From: Deltaproteobacteria bacterium
GTDB taxonomy: Bacteria > Myxococcota > Kuafuiibacteriia > Kuafuiibacteriales > Kuafuiibacteriaceae
Length of the DNA: 64,000 bases
Direction of reading: 5' to 3'
Assembly: GCA_016713425.1 (NCBI GenBank)
Contig: JADJPE010000005.1
Location: 2,790,001-2,854,000, forward strand
The notes under the pieces are model-generated. The model was not told where the DNA came from. It made no database searches and saw only the letters and a program-made list of their open reading frames with translations. The translations under genes were made by a program, and so were the position numbers. The number at the start of each line of letters is the position of its first letter. The first letter of the stretch is position 1. Shown piece by piece: positions 36,525-45,462 of this stretch.

Positions 36525-37514
36525 TTAGCGACGTCGAAACAGGCCCCGGTGCTCGAGATCGAGCACCAAATCGCGAAGGGTGGTTTGGGGATCGCGGGCT
36601 GTGAAGCGAAGCTCTTCTTTGGCCTTCGAGGCATCGCAGTTCCAGTAGTGGGCGGCGATGTCGACGCTCGCAATGTCCACGGCCGGCGTTCGGCCGGTCG
36701 CGTGACAGAGTCCATCGAGGACCTTGGCGCCCGCCAGCGCCCACCGACCCGGGAGGCGAAGGCGAGGCGGAGAGACACCACCGGCGTGCGCTACACGCTC
36801 GACGAACGAGCGGATGCTCATGTTCGCGCCATTGAGGAGGTACCTTTCGCCCGCTCTTCCGTGCGCGATCGCTTCTGCGAACGCCTCCGCACAATCGCGG
36901 ACATCAACGATGGCCGCCGAGCCGGGGGTGATCGCAGGAACTCGCCCGTTGAGGATGTTGAGGACGTCGGTCGTGGAAGACAGGCGCTCGTCGCCTGGAC
37001 CAAGGAGTAGGGACGGATTCAAGATGACGGCTTCGATGCTTCCGCGCGCGTTGCGCCGCAAGACCTCTTCCTCTTGCAGGCGCTTCGAGAGGTAGTAAGG
37101 CCAGCGACCAAGGAGCTCGAGCGGTGCTTCGTCGCGTTCGGTCGCATCAGGGCGTGGTGTCGAGCTCACCGCGATCGTACCCGACGTGGACGCCAAGATG
37201 AGGCGTCGAACACCTGAGCGCTCCATCGCGTTGAGCAGCTTCTGCGTCGCCTCGACGTGAATCCAGTGCATTTCGGCGGCGTCTTTGGGGTCGCGCGAAA
37301 CTTTGCCGGCGAGATGCAGCACGGCGTCGATGCCGCTCAGCATCGCTTCGAGCGCTTGCGTGTCGTCGAACGTCGCCTCGACGAGCTCCGCGCCCTCGAT
37401 GGGGCGGACGCGACCGTCGCGCACCATCGCGCGAACGTTGTGCCCTCGCCCGAGCACGCTCCGGACGACGGCGCGCCCCAAGAATCCCGTCCCGCCCGTC
37501 ACTAAGAGCTTCAT
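36525..37514 (-). CDS. NAD-dependent epimerase/dehydratase (extended SDR)
   Basis: 329 aa. The Rossmann site is TGGTGFLG, the Ser/Tyr/Lys triad includes LASTSGTIAVSS and YYLSK, and the fold extends to a substrate-binding tail ending in RDLVLDLEHRGLFRR. It resembles dihydroflavonol-reductase/HpnA-like extended SDRs. ATG 37514 has GAAGGAAG upstream and its first bases overlap the stop of the ElbD-like gene (ATGA), so the two proteins are probably co-translated and act in the same lipid pathway (inference). Confidence 0.88.
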   Translation of the reverse strand: MKLLVTGGTGFLGRAVVRSVLGRGHNVRAMVRDGRVRPIEGAELVEATFDDTQALEAMLSGIDAVLHLAGKVSRDPKDAAEMHWIHVEATQKLLNAMERSGVRRLILASTSGTIAVSSTPRPDATERDEAPLELLGRWPYYLSKRLQEEEVLRRNARGSIEAVILNPSLLLGPGDERLSSTTDVLNILNGRVPAITPGSAAIVDVRDCAEAFAEAIAHGRAGERYLLNGANMSIRSFVERVAHAGGVSPPRLRLPGRWALAGAKVLDGLCHATGRTPAVDIASVDIAAHYWNCDASKAKEELRFTARDPQTTLRDLVLDLEHRGLFRRR

Positions 37515-40500
37515 GCTTCTTCCTTCGATGACTCCGCCAGGCGGCGGACCGCGCGTTCGACCTCAGCCGCGACGAATCGATACGCGCGTGCGCGAGGCAT
37601 CCCGTGTGTTTCTTTTAGCATTCGGTCGGCGGTGAGCGGCGGACCGATGCGGGCGAACAACTTCTTGCCCGCTGGCACCAACGCGCCGACGGGGAGCGCT
37701 TCATGGGTGCCGCCCAAGTACATGGGCAGGATGTCGACCCGTTCGTGGAGGCAAAGGTGCCCGATCGCGGGTTTGAACTCCGTCATGGTACCCGTTCGTG
37801 ATCGTGTGCCTTCGGGGAAGATCAGAAGCGACTGACCGCGGCGCAGCGCGGCGCTCGCAAGGCGCAGAGACTTCTTGAGCGAGCCGTGCCGATCGATCGG
37901 GAGAAGGTTCGTGAAATTCTCGAAGTAGAGCCGGCGAATCGGATCGTCAAAGAAGTAGTCCTTGGCGGCGAGCGTGGCGAGGTCGCCGCCGAGGTCACCC
38001 AGTGCGCACTTCACTAGGCCCATATCGAGGTGGCTCGCGTGGTTCGTTGCCACGATCATGTTGCGATTTGCCGGGATGTTGCCACGCCCCTCAACCTTGA
38101 CGTCGAGGAGCTGATCGTACGCGACGCGCTGGAGCCATCCGAGCGCTTTCTTGCCCGCCTCGGCGACCGGGTAGGGCACCCGGAAGGGCCGAGGTTCTTC
38201 CTTGTCGCCGACGATTTCGACGCGCTGTCGCTCGCCTTGGCCGTCCCGGGAGGCGAGCCGAACGACATCGGCGACGGTGGCGGCGCTGCTGAGCTCTTCG
38301 GGGGTGATCTTCGCGCGCGGAAACTCCGTCTCGAGGGTCGTCAGCAACTCGAGTTGCATCAACGAGTCGAAGCCCAGGTGGTCCACCAGCCCTGTGGACG
38401 GGGATATTTCGCTCACCTTCTTCTGCGCGATGGACGCGATGCTTCGGCGGATCGAAAGCTCACTCTGGTCGAGCCCCAAATCCATCGTCTCGGCGCTGGG
38501 TTCGCTCCGCACCTTCTTGAGAGTCGCCTCGATGCGCTGGATCTGCTCGCGCACGAAGGGACGCTTGATCTTCTTCGTCGCGGTGCGCGGGAGCTCTCCT
38601 TCCCAGAAATGCATCGTCTTGACTCGGCGCGCGAAGGTTTGCTTCGAACCGACGTTCCGGAAATGCTCACGGATGCGGGCGCGAACCTCTTCCTTCGGCA
38701 GACCGCCTTCCGCGGCGTCGGCTTCTTTGTCTTCGACGTCGTAGTTGGCGACGACCAGTGCGGCTACGCGTTCACCGTGTCCGTCCTCGGCGGGTACGCC
38801 GACCACCGAGAGCTCTTTGATGTAGATGCAGTCGCGGTAGAGTTCTTCGATTTCGTCCGGGTAGACGTTCTTCCCGTTCGAATCGATGATGACGTCTTTT
38901 TCGCGCCCGACGATGAAGAGGTGCCCATCTTCGTCGAGTCGCCCGCGATCACCGGTCTGGAGCCATCCATCGATGACGGTCTCCTTCGTCGCTTCCTCGT
39001 TGTCGAGGTAGCCCTTCATGATGGTTGGTCCGCGCGCGACGATCTCGCCGATCCCGGCGGCGTCGGCGTCTCGGATCCGAACCTCGATGCCGGGCAGAGG
39101 CCAGCCCACACTGCCGACCGGCGTCTTGTCACGCGGCCACCCCACGGTCAGCACGGGGGATGCCTCGGTGAGCCCGTAGCCTTCGTGGAGGTTGAAGCCC
39201 AGCCCTCGGAGATCTTTGAAGATCGCTGGGCGCAGCGGCGCGCCCCCACTCACCATGTAGCGAACGTTGCCGCCCAGTGCATCGTGCGCCGGGCGGAAGA
39301 GGAGCCGGCCGACGTTCAGGCCCCACTTGTCACGAAGGGCCGCGTTTGCGCGAATCAGCCAGCGAACGATGAGCTCAAGGAACCGTCCGCGCGCTGCGAT
39401 TTCGTTGCTCAGCTTGCGGTGAAGGGACTCCCACACCGCCGGCACGCCCACCAGGCTCGTCACGGGCGTCTCTTCGAAGGCGCGCGTCAGAAGCTCGGGC
39501 GTACGGTCCTCGAGGTACGTGACCGAGGCACCGCTCGCGATCGGAAGCAAGAGGCCCACTGAGAACTCGAACGTGTGATGGAGCGGAAGCACCGAAAGCA
39601 GCGCGTCGGTGCGGCGCAGCTCGAACAGCGCCGACATGCGCGCTGTGAGCGCCGTGAAGTTGCGATCGGTGAGCATGACACCCTTGGGGCGTCCGGTTGT
39701 CCCCGACGTGAAGATGATCGATGCGATGTCTTCGGCGCGGCGGGAGATTTTCGTCTTCTCGGGGTCGGCAAAGTGCGCGTCGCGAAAAACTTCGTCGAAG
39801 TCGAAGAGGGCTGTGGCTGCAGCGGCTGCTGTGGCTGTGGCTGTGGCTGCAGCGGCTGCTGTGGTCGTAGCGGTGGTCGTAGCGGTGGTCGTGGCCACGG
39901 CGCTGGCGTTTGAACTCGCCTGTTCGAGGCGCTTCTTCAGCTTGGGGCTCGTGAGCGCCACCTTGACTTGGGCGGCGCGCGCGATGTTCCAAAGCTCGGT
40001 GTCGGAGAGATCGATATCGACCGGGACGACCGTTGCGCCGGCCAAGATCACGCCGAAGTAGGCGATGCCCCATTCGGGTCGGGCTTCCGATGCGAGCAGC
40101 ACCCGGTCGCCGCGCTCGACGCCATGGCGGGCAAGGAACTGGGCTACGCCGTGGGCCGATCGGCGGACGTCTCGATAGGTGAAGCTGTCCGCGACGTCTT
40201 CTTCGTTGAGGACGCGGAAAGCGACGCGCCGACCATGCTCCACGGTGCGCGACTCAAAGAGCTCCGCCAGATCGCGATAGTCGCGTGGAATGGGAACGCG
40301 CTTGGGGCCTGCTTCGTCCAGCTTCGGAAGCACCCACTTCTCGAGACCCGGCATGTGGACCTCGAGCCAGTAGTGACGCCAATCGATGCCCTCCGGATCG
40401 AACGGAAGGAGCTTTCGGTCCGCCTCGTTCATGCGGGCAAAGAGCGCGCGGGTTTCGGCGGTTCGAAAGACGTACTTGTTCTCCCAAATGAAGGGCATGA

Positions 40501-41962
40501 ACATGTCGAAGACGTCTGTGATCGCCGAGATCTGAGTCTCGAGATCCTTGGTCTTTTTCTTGAGAAGAGAGAGCGCTTCGCCAAACGGGCCGTAGCGCTC
40601 CGGATCCATCTCATTGAGGACCTCTCTCGCCTTGCCGAGGGCGGCCTTCGCGGTCGGCGCGCTCAAGAGCTCGTATTGCCTGCGATGAACCGGAAGGGGG
40701 AGTCTTCGTTCGTTGAACATCGAGCTCAGCCAGGAGACTTTCTTTGCCTCCCGATCCGCCCGAACCTTTCGTCGCCGTCGAAGGCCCACCAGGGTGACGA
40801 CCCGAGCCATCGAGCACGGATTGATGTCGCCGGTGGCCGCTTGATAGACTTTCTGCGTTTCGCCCGCGAAGAGCGCGGCCGCGGCCGCGATGATCGCGGA
40901 GCTCACGTAGTCGACGGGGATGATGTCCAAGATGAGATCGTTGCTCGCCGGGAACGAGCCATGCCCGCGAAGACCCAAATACGCGAGCGGTGCGCTCGTG
41001 TTCATCCCCTCGTTCCACCCTGGGAAGGGATAGCTCGCTGAGCTTTCGACGATGGCGGGGCGCACAATGGCCCAATCCAACCCCGGCGTTGCGGCGATCG
41101 CTTGTTCGCCAAGGGCTTTGGTGAAGGTATAGATGTTTGTCCAGCCCCAGTATCGGGCGCGCTCGATCCCAATACGGATGAGTTCCTCTTGAACCCAGCG
41201 CCGGCGCTGGTGAGTGACGGCGGCTTTGACCGTGCGCTCGTGAGGTTCCCGCCCTTCCTTTTTTAGACGCTCGAAGGCTTCTTGCTTGAAACGGGCTTCG
41301 AGCGCGGCGTCGTCGGTCCGTGCTTTGACCTGTTCAGTGGCTTTCGAGAGGTCCTTGAGCTCGCGCGTCCAATCGAACTCGACGTCTTTGTAGACGTCTT
41401 GTTTAGGAAAGGATCCAAGGATCGGGGCATCTTCGCGGATGCGCCCCGAGCGTGCCCCGGCGACGAAGCACGTCGAGACGTGTACGAGACGCGGGCTTCG
41501 AAGCGAAGCGGCGAATCGGGCCACTTCGAGCGCGCCGACGGTATTCACGTCGAGCGCCTGTTCGAGGGGCGGGTTGAAGGTCACCAAGCCCGCCGAGTTG
41601 ATGACGACGTCGAGGTCCTGGCGCAGCCGAGGCAAGATCTCCGCGCTGATGCCCAGATTCGGCTTCGAAATGTCGCCCTCGACGACCTCGATCTGGTTCG
41701 CGACGAACGCGTCGAAGGTATCGCCGAATAGATCGCGCAGCGGCGCCAGGACCTCGGAGGTGAGGACTTCGGTCCGAAATCGGTGGGCCCCGCTCATGCT
41801 GGGCGTCGACCGGATGAGGACGTATAGGCGCTTGATCGAGAAACGCTCGACCAACATGGAAAAGACGAGCTTCGCCAGGAAGCCGGTCGTTCCGATGAGC
41901 AGGACGTGCTTCCCAGCCAGGAGTTCGAGCGGGGACAGACGCGGGGGGTTGGGTGTCGTCAT
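37511..41962 (-). CDS. Multifunctional acyl reductase/acyl-AMP ligase/ACP/acyltransferase (ElbD-like)
   Basis: 1483 aa. Four modules are readable. Residues about 12-420 form a fatty acyl-CoA/thioester reductase (NAD site GTTGFLAKLV, YTFTK near 277). Residues about 560-1120 form an AMP-forming ligase (FTSGTTGRPKG near 749, GYGLTEASP, TGDRGRLDEDGHLFIVGREKD). Residues about 1170-1245 form a carrier domain with phosphopantetheine Ser in LGFDSLMQL. Residues about 1285-1470 form a PlsC-type acyltransferase (NHASHLD, FPEGTRS). The layout matches myxobacterial ElbD, linked to ether lipid synthesis (named from memory). An Ala/Thr-rich repeat of about 30 residues interrupts the ligase N-terminal part. 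Confidence 0.9.
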   Translation of the reverse strand: MTTPNPPRLSPLELLAGKHVLLIGTTGFLAKLVFSMLVERFSIKRLYVLIRSTPSMSGAHRFRTEVLTSEVLAPLRDLFGDTFDAFVANQIEVVEGDISKPNLGISAEILPRLRQDLDVVINSAGLVTFNPPLEQALDVNTVGALEVARFAASLRSPRLVHVSTCFVAGARSGRIREDAPILGSFPKQDVYKDVEFDWTRELKDLSKATEQVKARTDDAALEARFKQEAFERLKKEGREPHERTVKAAVTHQRRRWVQEELIRIGIERARYWGWTNIYTFTKALGEQAIAATPGLDWAIVRPAIVESSASYPFPGWNEGMNTSAPLAYLGLRGHGSFPASNDLILDIIPVDYVSSAIIAAAAALFAGETQKVYQAATGDINPCSMARVVTLVGLRRRRKVRADREAKKVSWLSSMFNERRLPLPVHRRQYELLSAPTAKAALGKAREVLNEMDPERYGPFGEALSLLKKKTKDLETQISAITDVFDMFMPFIWENKYVFRTAETRALFARMNEADRKLLPFDPEGIDWRHYWLEVHMPGLEKWVLPKLDEAGPKRVPIPRDYRDLAELFESRTVEHGRRVAFRVLNEEDVADSFTYRDVRRSAHGVAQFLARHGVERGDRVLLASEARPEWGIAYFGVILAGATVVPVDIDLSDTELWNIARAAQVKVALTSPKLKKRLEQASSNASAVATTTATTTATTTAAAAATATATAAAAATALFDFDEVFRDAHFADPEKTKISRRAEDIASIIFTSGTTGRPKGVMLTDRNFTALTARMSALFELRRTDALLSVLPLHHTFEFSVGLLLPIASGASVTYLEDRTPELLTRAFEETPVTSLVGVPAVWESLHRKLSNEIAARGRFLELIVRWLIRANAALRDKWGLNVGRLLFRPAHDALGGNVRYMVSGGAPLRPAIFKDLRGLGFNLHEGYGLTEASPVLTVGWPRDKTPVGSVGWPLPGIEVRIRDADAAGIGEIVARGPTIMKGYLDNEEATKETVIDGWLQTGDRGRLDEDGHLFIVGREKDVIIDSNGKNVYPDEIEELYRDCIYIKELSVVGVPAEDGHGERVAALVVANYDVEDKEADAAEGGLPKEEVRARIREHFRNVGSKQTFARRVKTMHFWEGELPRTATKKIKRPFVREQIQRIEATLKKVRSEPSAETMDLGLDQSELSIRRSIASIAQKKVSEISPSTGLVDHLGFDSLMQLELLTTLETEFPRAKITPEELSSAATVADVVRLASRDGQGERQRVEIVGDKEEPRPFRVPYPVAEAGKKALGWLQRVAYDQLLDVKVEGRGNIPANRNMIVATNHASHLDMGLVKCALGDLGGDLATLAAKDYFFDDPIRRLYFENFTNLLPIDRHGSLKKSLRLASAALRRGQSLLIFPEGTRSRTGTMTEFKPAIGHLCLHERVDILPMYLGGTHEALPVGALVPAGKKLFARIGPPLTADRMLKETHGMPRARAYRFVAAEVERAVRRLAESSKEEA
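39813..39903. repeat. Codon repeat encoding Ala/Thr inside the ligase module
   Basis: GGCTGTGGCTGCAGC and GTAGCGGTGGTC units repeat imperfectly. On the minus strand they encode alternating Ala and Thr runs in the ElbD-like enzyme, and the frame is maintained. Confidence 0.85.
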
Positions 41963-42128
41963 GGTGAAGCGCAGGCGTCGGCTTCAGCGGAGAAGCCCGA
42001 TCGTTGCGCTGCTTACCAGACGGCCACCGCGCTGTCCGCAAGAGATCGAGTGTTTGCGACGCTCGTCCGAGGTTTCACGCGTGCGCTGCGCGGCGCGTTG
42101 ACGGGGGTAGCCCTATCCCCTCGACCCA

Positions 42129-43013
42129 TCAAGGCTTTCGCAGTTGGCGCAGCAATTCTGGGGCTGCGTCGGCGATGAACTGGGTGTTGGTCACGAGGTA
42201 GCGCTTCCAGAGCCGCTGAGGCTCTTGCGCGAGTCGATACATCCACTCCATGCCCACGCGCTGGACGAATCGCGGGGCACGCTGCTTGAGGCCGGCCAGC
42301 ACGTCGAAGCTTCCCCCAACGGGCATGGCGAAGGGTGCGCCGAGATCAGTCCAGTGGATCTTCATGAATCGTTCCTGCCGCGGGACGCCCATCGCGACGA
42401 AGAGCATGGATGCCCCGCTCTCCCGCACCTGGGCTACGCGCTCGGGGGCCTGGTCTTCCGAGAAATAACCGTCGCTCGTGCCGGCGATTCGAAGGCGGGG
42501 GTGCGCCCGTTGGAAGCGTTCGGCGACCTGCGCGGCGACGCCAGGGGCTGCGCCCAAGAAGTAGACGGACATGTCTTCGTCCGCCGCGCGTTCTACGAGG
42601 CCCTCGATGAGATCGACGCCCGTGACCCGTTCCGGGAGGGGGGTCTTCAGTGCGCGAGAGAGCCAAACGATCGGCTCACCATCGGCGACGATGAGCCGCG
42701 CCCCATCGATGAAGGCTTGAAGCTCGGGATCGTCTTTCATCATCATCAAAATCGCGACATTCACGGTGCAAAGATACCCGCGATCGCCCGCCCGAATGAG
42801 GTTGATGCACGCCTCGATGACCTCGTCGAAGGAGAGCGGATCGAACGCGCCGTTGAGAACTTTGATTCGGGCGCTCGCGGTCGTGCCTGGGCGGCTGTTC
42901 GCGCCTGGGCTTTCGTTCGTGCTTGGACTTTCGTTTGTGCTTGGACTTTCGTTCGTGCTTGGACTTTCGTTCGTGCTTGGACTTTCGCGCATGCTGGGGT
43001 CTCCGCTCGTCAT
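42129..43013 (-). CDS. WecG/TagA/CpsF-family glycosyltransferase
   Basis: 294 aa from ATG 43013, which overlaps the stop of the preceding gene (ATGA); upstream residues of the open frame are discarded. The N-terminal region has four ESPSTN repeats, then the WecG/TagA fold: CTVNVAILMMMKDDP, VADGEPIVWLSRAL, YFLGAAPGVAAQVAERF, FVAMGVPRQERFM, and PVGGSFDVLAG. The family transfers N-acetylmannosaminuronate or ManNAc-type residues onto lipid-linked intermediates at the membrane. The sugar here is undetermined. It is the last gene of the cassette from 46521. Confidence 0.91.
   Translation of the reverse strand: MTSGDPSMRESPSTNESPSTNESPSTNESPSTNESPGANSRPGTTASARIKVLNGAFDPLSFDEVIEACINLIRAGDRGYLCTVNVAILMMMKDDPELQAFIDGARLIVADGEPIVWLSRALKTPLPERVTGVDLIEGLVERAADEDMSVYFLGAAPGVAAQVAERFQRAHPRLRIAGTSDGYFSEDQAPERVAQVRESGASMLFVAMGVPRQERFMKIHWTDLGAPFAMPVGGSFDVLAGLKQRAPRFVQRVGMEWMYRLAQEPQRLWKRYLVTNTQFIADAAPELLRQLRKP
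42911..42982. repeat. 18-bp tandem repeat, four copies (ESPSTN)
   Basis: TTTCGTTCGTGCTTGGAC repeats four times, with one variant T in the second copy. It encodes NESPST-type repeats on the minus strand at the N-terminus of the WecG-like enzyme. Confidence 0.93.
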
Positions 43014-44143
43014 GCGAGCCACGTCAAAACCGCCGTGACGGCGTCGACGAAGAACTTGCTCGCCCAGTTTGGAAAAGACATCGGCGCGTAGCGCCCCCAG
43101 ATGGGCTGTGAGCCTGGGATGGCGCCGCGGATGTCGAGGTTCGACGTACGGAGATCCTGGTGCCTCATCACATAGCGGACGGCATCGAGCGCGGCATTCT
43201 TGTAAAGCACGTCGCCGCTTGAGGCGAACAGCTGCGCCCAAACGAGCGCGAGCTGGCAGTTCCCGGTGAGGCAGCAATAGCTTGCGCGCGCATTCCCCAG
43301 CGGATCGATCTCGCCCGGGATGAAGCCGTCGCTTCGAACGTGCGCGCGAATGCGCGCGCCGACGCGCAACACCGACGCCAAGTATCGATCGTCACCGAGA
43401 AGCTTGCTCGACTCGAGGAGGCCGCGTAGCGCATACGCGATCGTGTGGGTGAAGGGCGGGTTCCACGGCTCGAAGGCGCACAACTCGTAGCCGCCTTCTC
43501 GTTCCTGCGTGAGTGCCCAGTCCAGGTTGGCGCGCGCAACGCGTTCACGCGCCTGGGCGGCCTCGGTGTTGGGTGCAATCTGGTTGAGACGGAGCAGGGC
43601 CCATGCGACGCGCGTGTTGTAGACGTGAGGCACGGCAAGGTGTGTGTTGCGTGTCCATCGGCCTTCTTCGTTCGCCACGCCGACCAGCCATCCGCCGGCA
43701 CGCTCCGCGGCGGTCATGAAGATCGGATCTTGCGTTTCTTCGTAGGCGCGGACCAGTCCAAACAAGACCTGTCCGGTGTCGAACACGATCCCTTCGCCCG
43801 GGTTGTATCTCGGGTTCGCGATCGAGCCGTCTTCGTTCTGGATGGCGACACACCAGCGGGCCATCTCGAGTGCTCGGCGTCCCGCGGTGGGTTCGAGTCC
43901 GGCGTGGTGGAGATCGAAGAACGTCTCCAGAATGTAGCCTGTGGTTTCGCGGTAGGATGGGCGCCATCCTCCGCCGCGAAGCGCGTACCCGTAGCTGACG
44001 CCGCCGTCGCCGCTGACTTCATGAGCGCGGATGAGCCAATCGACGGCGGCTTTTCGGTGGACGGCCGGATCTTTGAGTTCGCTCGATCGATGCAGGAGAT
44101 CTCGAACGACCAACGTGCCGAATGTCTTTGTGGCGCCTAGCAA
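43010..44143 (-). CDS. Alpha/alpha-toroid-like protein of a polysaccharide cassette
   Basis: 377 aa. Start TTG 44143, supported by AAGGAG seven to eight bases upstream. Repeated amphipathic helix pairs, each ending in Gly-rich turns (AVDWLIRAH, EMARWCVAIQNEDGS, NTRVAWALLRLNQ, TIAYALRGLLESS, ALVWAQLF) suggest an (alpha/alpha)6 toroid as in prenyltransferase/terpenoid-cyclase, six-hairpin glycosidase or uronyl-epimerase folds. Specific reaction unknown. Ends in ATGA overlap with the WecG-like gene, and 24 bases separate it from the SGNH gene upstream. Context points to glycan synthesis or modification. Confidence 0.78.
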   Translation of the reverse strand: MLGATKTFGTLVVRDLLHRSSELKDPAVHRKAAVDWLIRAHEVSGDGGVSYGYALRGGGWRPSYRETTGYILETFFDLHHAGLEPTAGRRALEMARWCVAIQNEDGSIANPRYNPGEGIVFDTGQVLFGLVRAYEETQDPIFMTAAERAGGWLVGVANEEGRWTRNTHLAVPHVYNTRVAWALLRLNQIAPNTEAAQARERVARANLDWALTQEREGGYELCAFEPWNPPFTHTIAYALRGLLESSKLLGDDRYLASVLRVGARIRAHVRSDGFIPGEIDPLGNARASYCCLTGNCQLALVWAQLFASSGDVLYKNAALDAVRYVMRHQDLRTSNLDIRGAIPGSQPIWGRYAPMSFPNWASKFFVDAVTAVLTWLA

Positions 44144-44167
44144 ATGCCTTCTCCTTCTTGTTCGCTC

Positions 44168-45415
44168 TCAGTGCGCTTCGTGGGGTGGGCTCCGGCCTTC
44201 GTCCTGGCCCTTGCTCGGGTCCTCGATCGGGCTCTCGGTCTGGCCGCTGGTCGGGCCCCCGGATTCGGTCCGCGGTGCCCCCTTGTTTGGGCTCGTTTTC
44301 GGCCTCACGATCTCGTCGGTCACGCGGAGCCCGAACATGAGATGGCTGAACTCCGAGATGTGGTTGTGGCCGTAGGGGAGATGGAGATCCGTCAAACCTC
44401 GATATCGCCCGAGGACATCGTTGCTCATAAGCAATGCGTCGGTGTTCTTGATCAAGACGTCCGCGAAATCCGGCGGGATCGAGCTGATGAACGCCTTGTC
44501 TCGGTCGCCGTAGTCCATGCTCGGGATGTCGAGGACGATGAGCAAGATCTGGTGTTCGCGGCAGACTGCGTGAAGTCGCTCGAACAAGGCCGCGGCAAGA
44601 TTTCGCTTGTAGTCGCCGACTTCTTCGGTCGGGATTGCGTACTCGGTCGCGATCGCCTGCTCTGATTCTGACAGCAGCATGCTCTTCGCGGTGGACCACG
44701 CCGTGTTGAGCCCCAGAGAATAGAAGTAAGAGTTCTCGCTCAGCCATCGTAAGAGGAAGAAGCTGTTGATGACATCCAGTACCCGGACGCCGGGTTGATG
44801 GGTCGTCTTCTTGACGACCAAGGCGCCGCCTTCGATCGCGAAGAGGCCGGCCTTGACGTTGTCTTCGAAGTCGTTCGCGAAGAACCCGACGACCACCACA
44901 TCGGGGGCATACTTGAGGCCCTCGTTTTCGAAGAACGCGAGCTCCTCGGCGTTGCTGAATCCCGAGACTCCGGTGTTGAGAACCTCGGCCTTCATGCCGT
45001 GCTGCGCCAAGCTGCGCTCGATGATTTCCGCGTAGGTGCGGTCCTGCCGCACTTCGAACCCTTGGGTGTGCGAATCGCCGAGCACGAGGACGCGGAGAAC
45101 GCCCTTCGGCTTATCCCGCGCGTAGTCGTGGGTGTCCCGGAAGCCCTGGGCGTTGGTCGTGAACTTCCAACGCCCGTCTACGCTCTCGTGGAAGAATTCG
45201 GTGCTTGGACGGAGGCGTCGCAGCTTGAATTCCCCATATTCGGCGCCCGTATGGTACCGGGGGAACAGAGGGATCTTCGTCTTCAGCAGCAACCGCGTGA
45301 AGATCTCTCCGAGACCAAAGGAGACCGAGATCGCCGTCGACAGCAACACGATCTTGCTGAACCAGCCGGCGCGTCGACCTGGCGGCCCCGGAATGTCGGC
45401 GGTGTCTGTCGTCAT
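44168..45415 (-). CDS. Membrane-anchored SGNH hydrolase-like protein
   Basis: 415 aa from ATG 45415. One N-terminal membrane helix (residues about 17-36) is followed by an SGNH fold: LVLGDSHTQGFE (Ser nucleophile), NTGVSGFSNAEE, FFANDFEDN (block III), and a late HISEFSH. The catalytic Asp/His pair is not perfectly clear. The C-terminus is a Pro/Ser/Glu tail with short imperfect repeats. In polysaccharide operons such proteins often O-acetylate or deacetylate glycan (AlgJ/AlgX-like), which is an inference. It is the second gene of the cassette. Confidence 0.82.
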   Translation of the reverse strand: MTTDTADIPGPPGRRAGWFSKIVLLSTAISVSFGLGEIFTRLLLKTKIPLFPRYHTGAEYGEFKLRRLRPSTEFFHESVDGRWKFTTNAQGFRDTHDYARDKPKGVLRVLVLGDSHTQGFEVRQDRTYAEIIERSLAQHGMKAEVLNTGVSGFSNAEELAFFENEGLKYAPDVVVVGFFANDFEDNVKAGLFAIEGGALVVKKTTHQPGVRVLDVINSFFLLRWLSENSYFYSLGLNTAWSTAKSMLLSESEQAIATEYAIPTEEVGDYKRNLAAALFERLHAVCREHQILLIVLDIPSMDYGDRDKAFISSIPPDFADVLIKNTDALLMSNDVLGRYRGLTDLHLPYGHNHISEFSHLMFGLRVTDEIVRPKTSPNKGAPRTESGGPTSGQTESPIEDPSKGQDEGRSPPHEAH

Positions 45416-45462
45416 CGCCGCGCTTATAGCGCAAAGCGCTGCCTGTCGATACGCAGGACGCT

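Noticed and set aside
38030..39562. Open frame of 510 residues on the plus strand
   Set aside because: Antisense to the ElbD-like gene, with no recognisable motif and an Arg/Asp-rich shadow composition.
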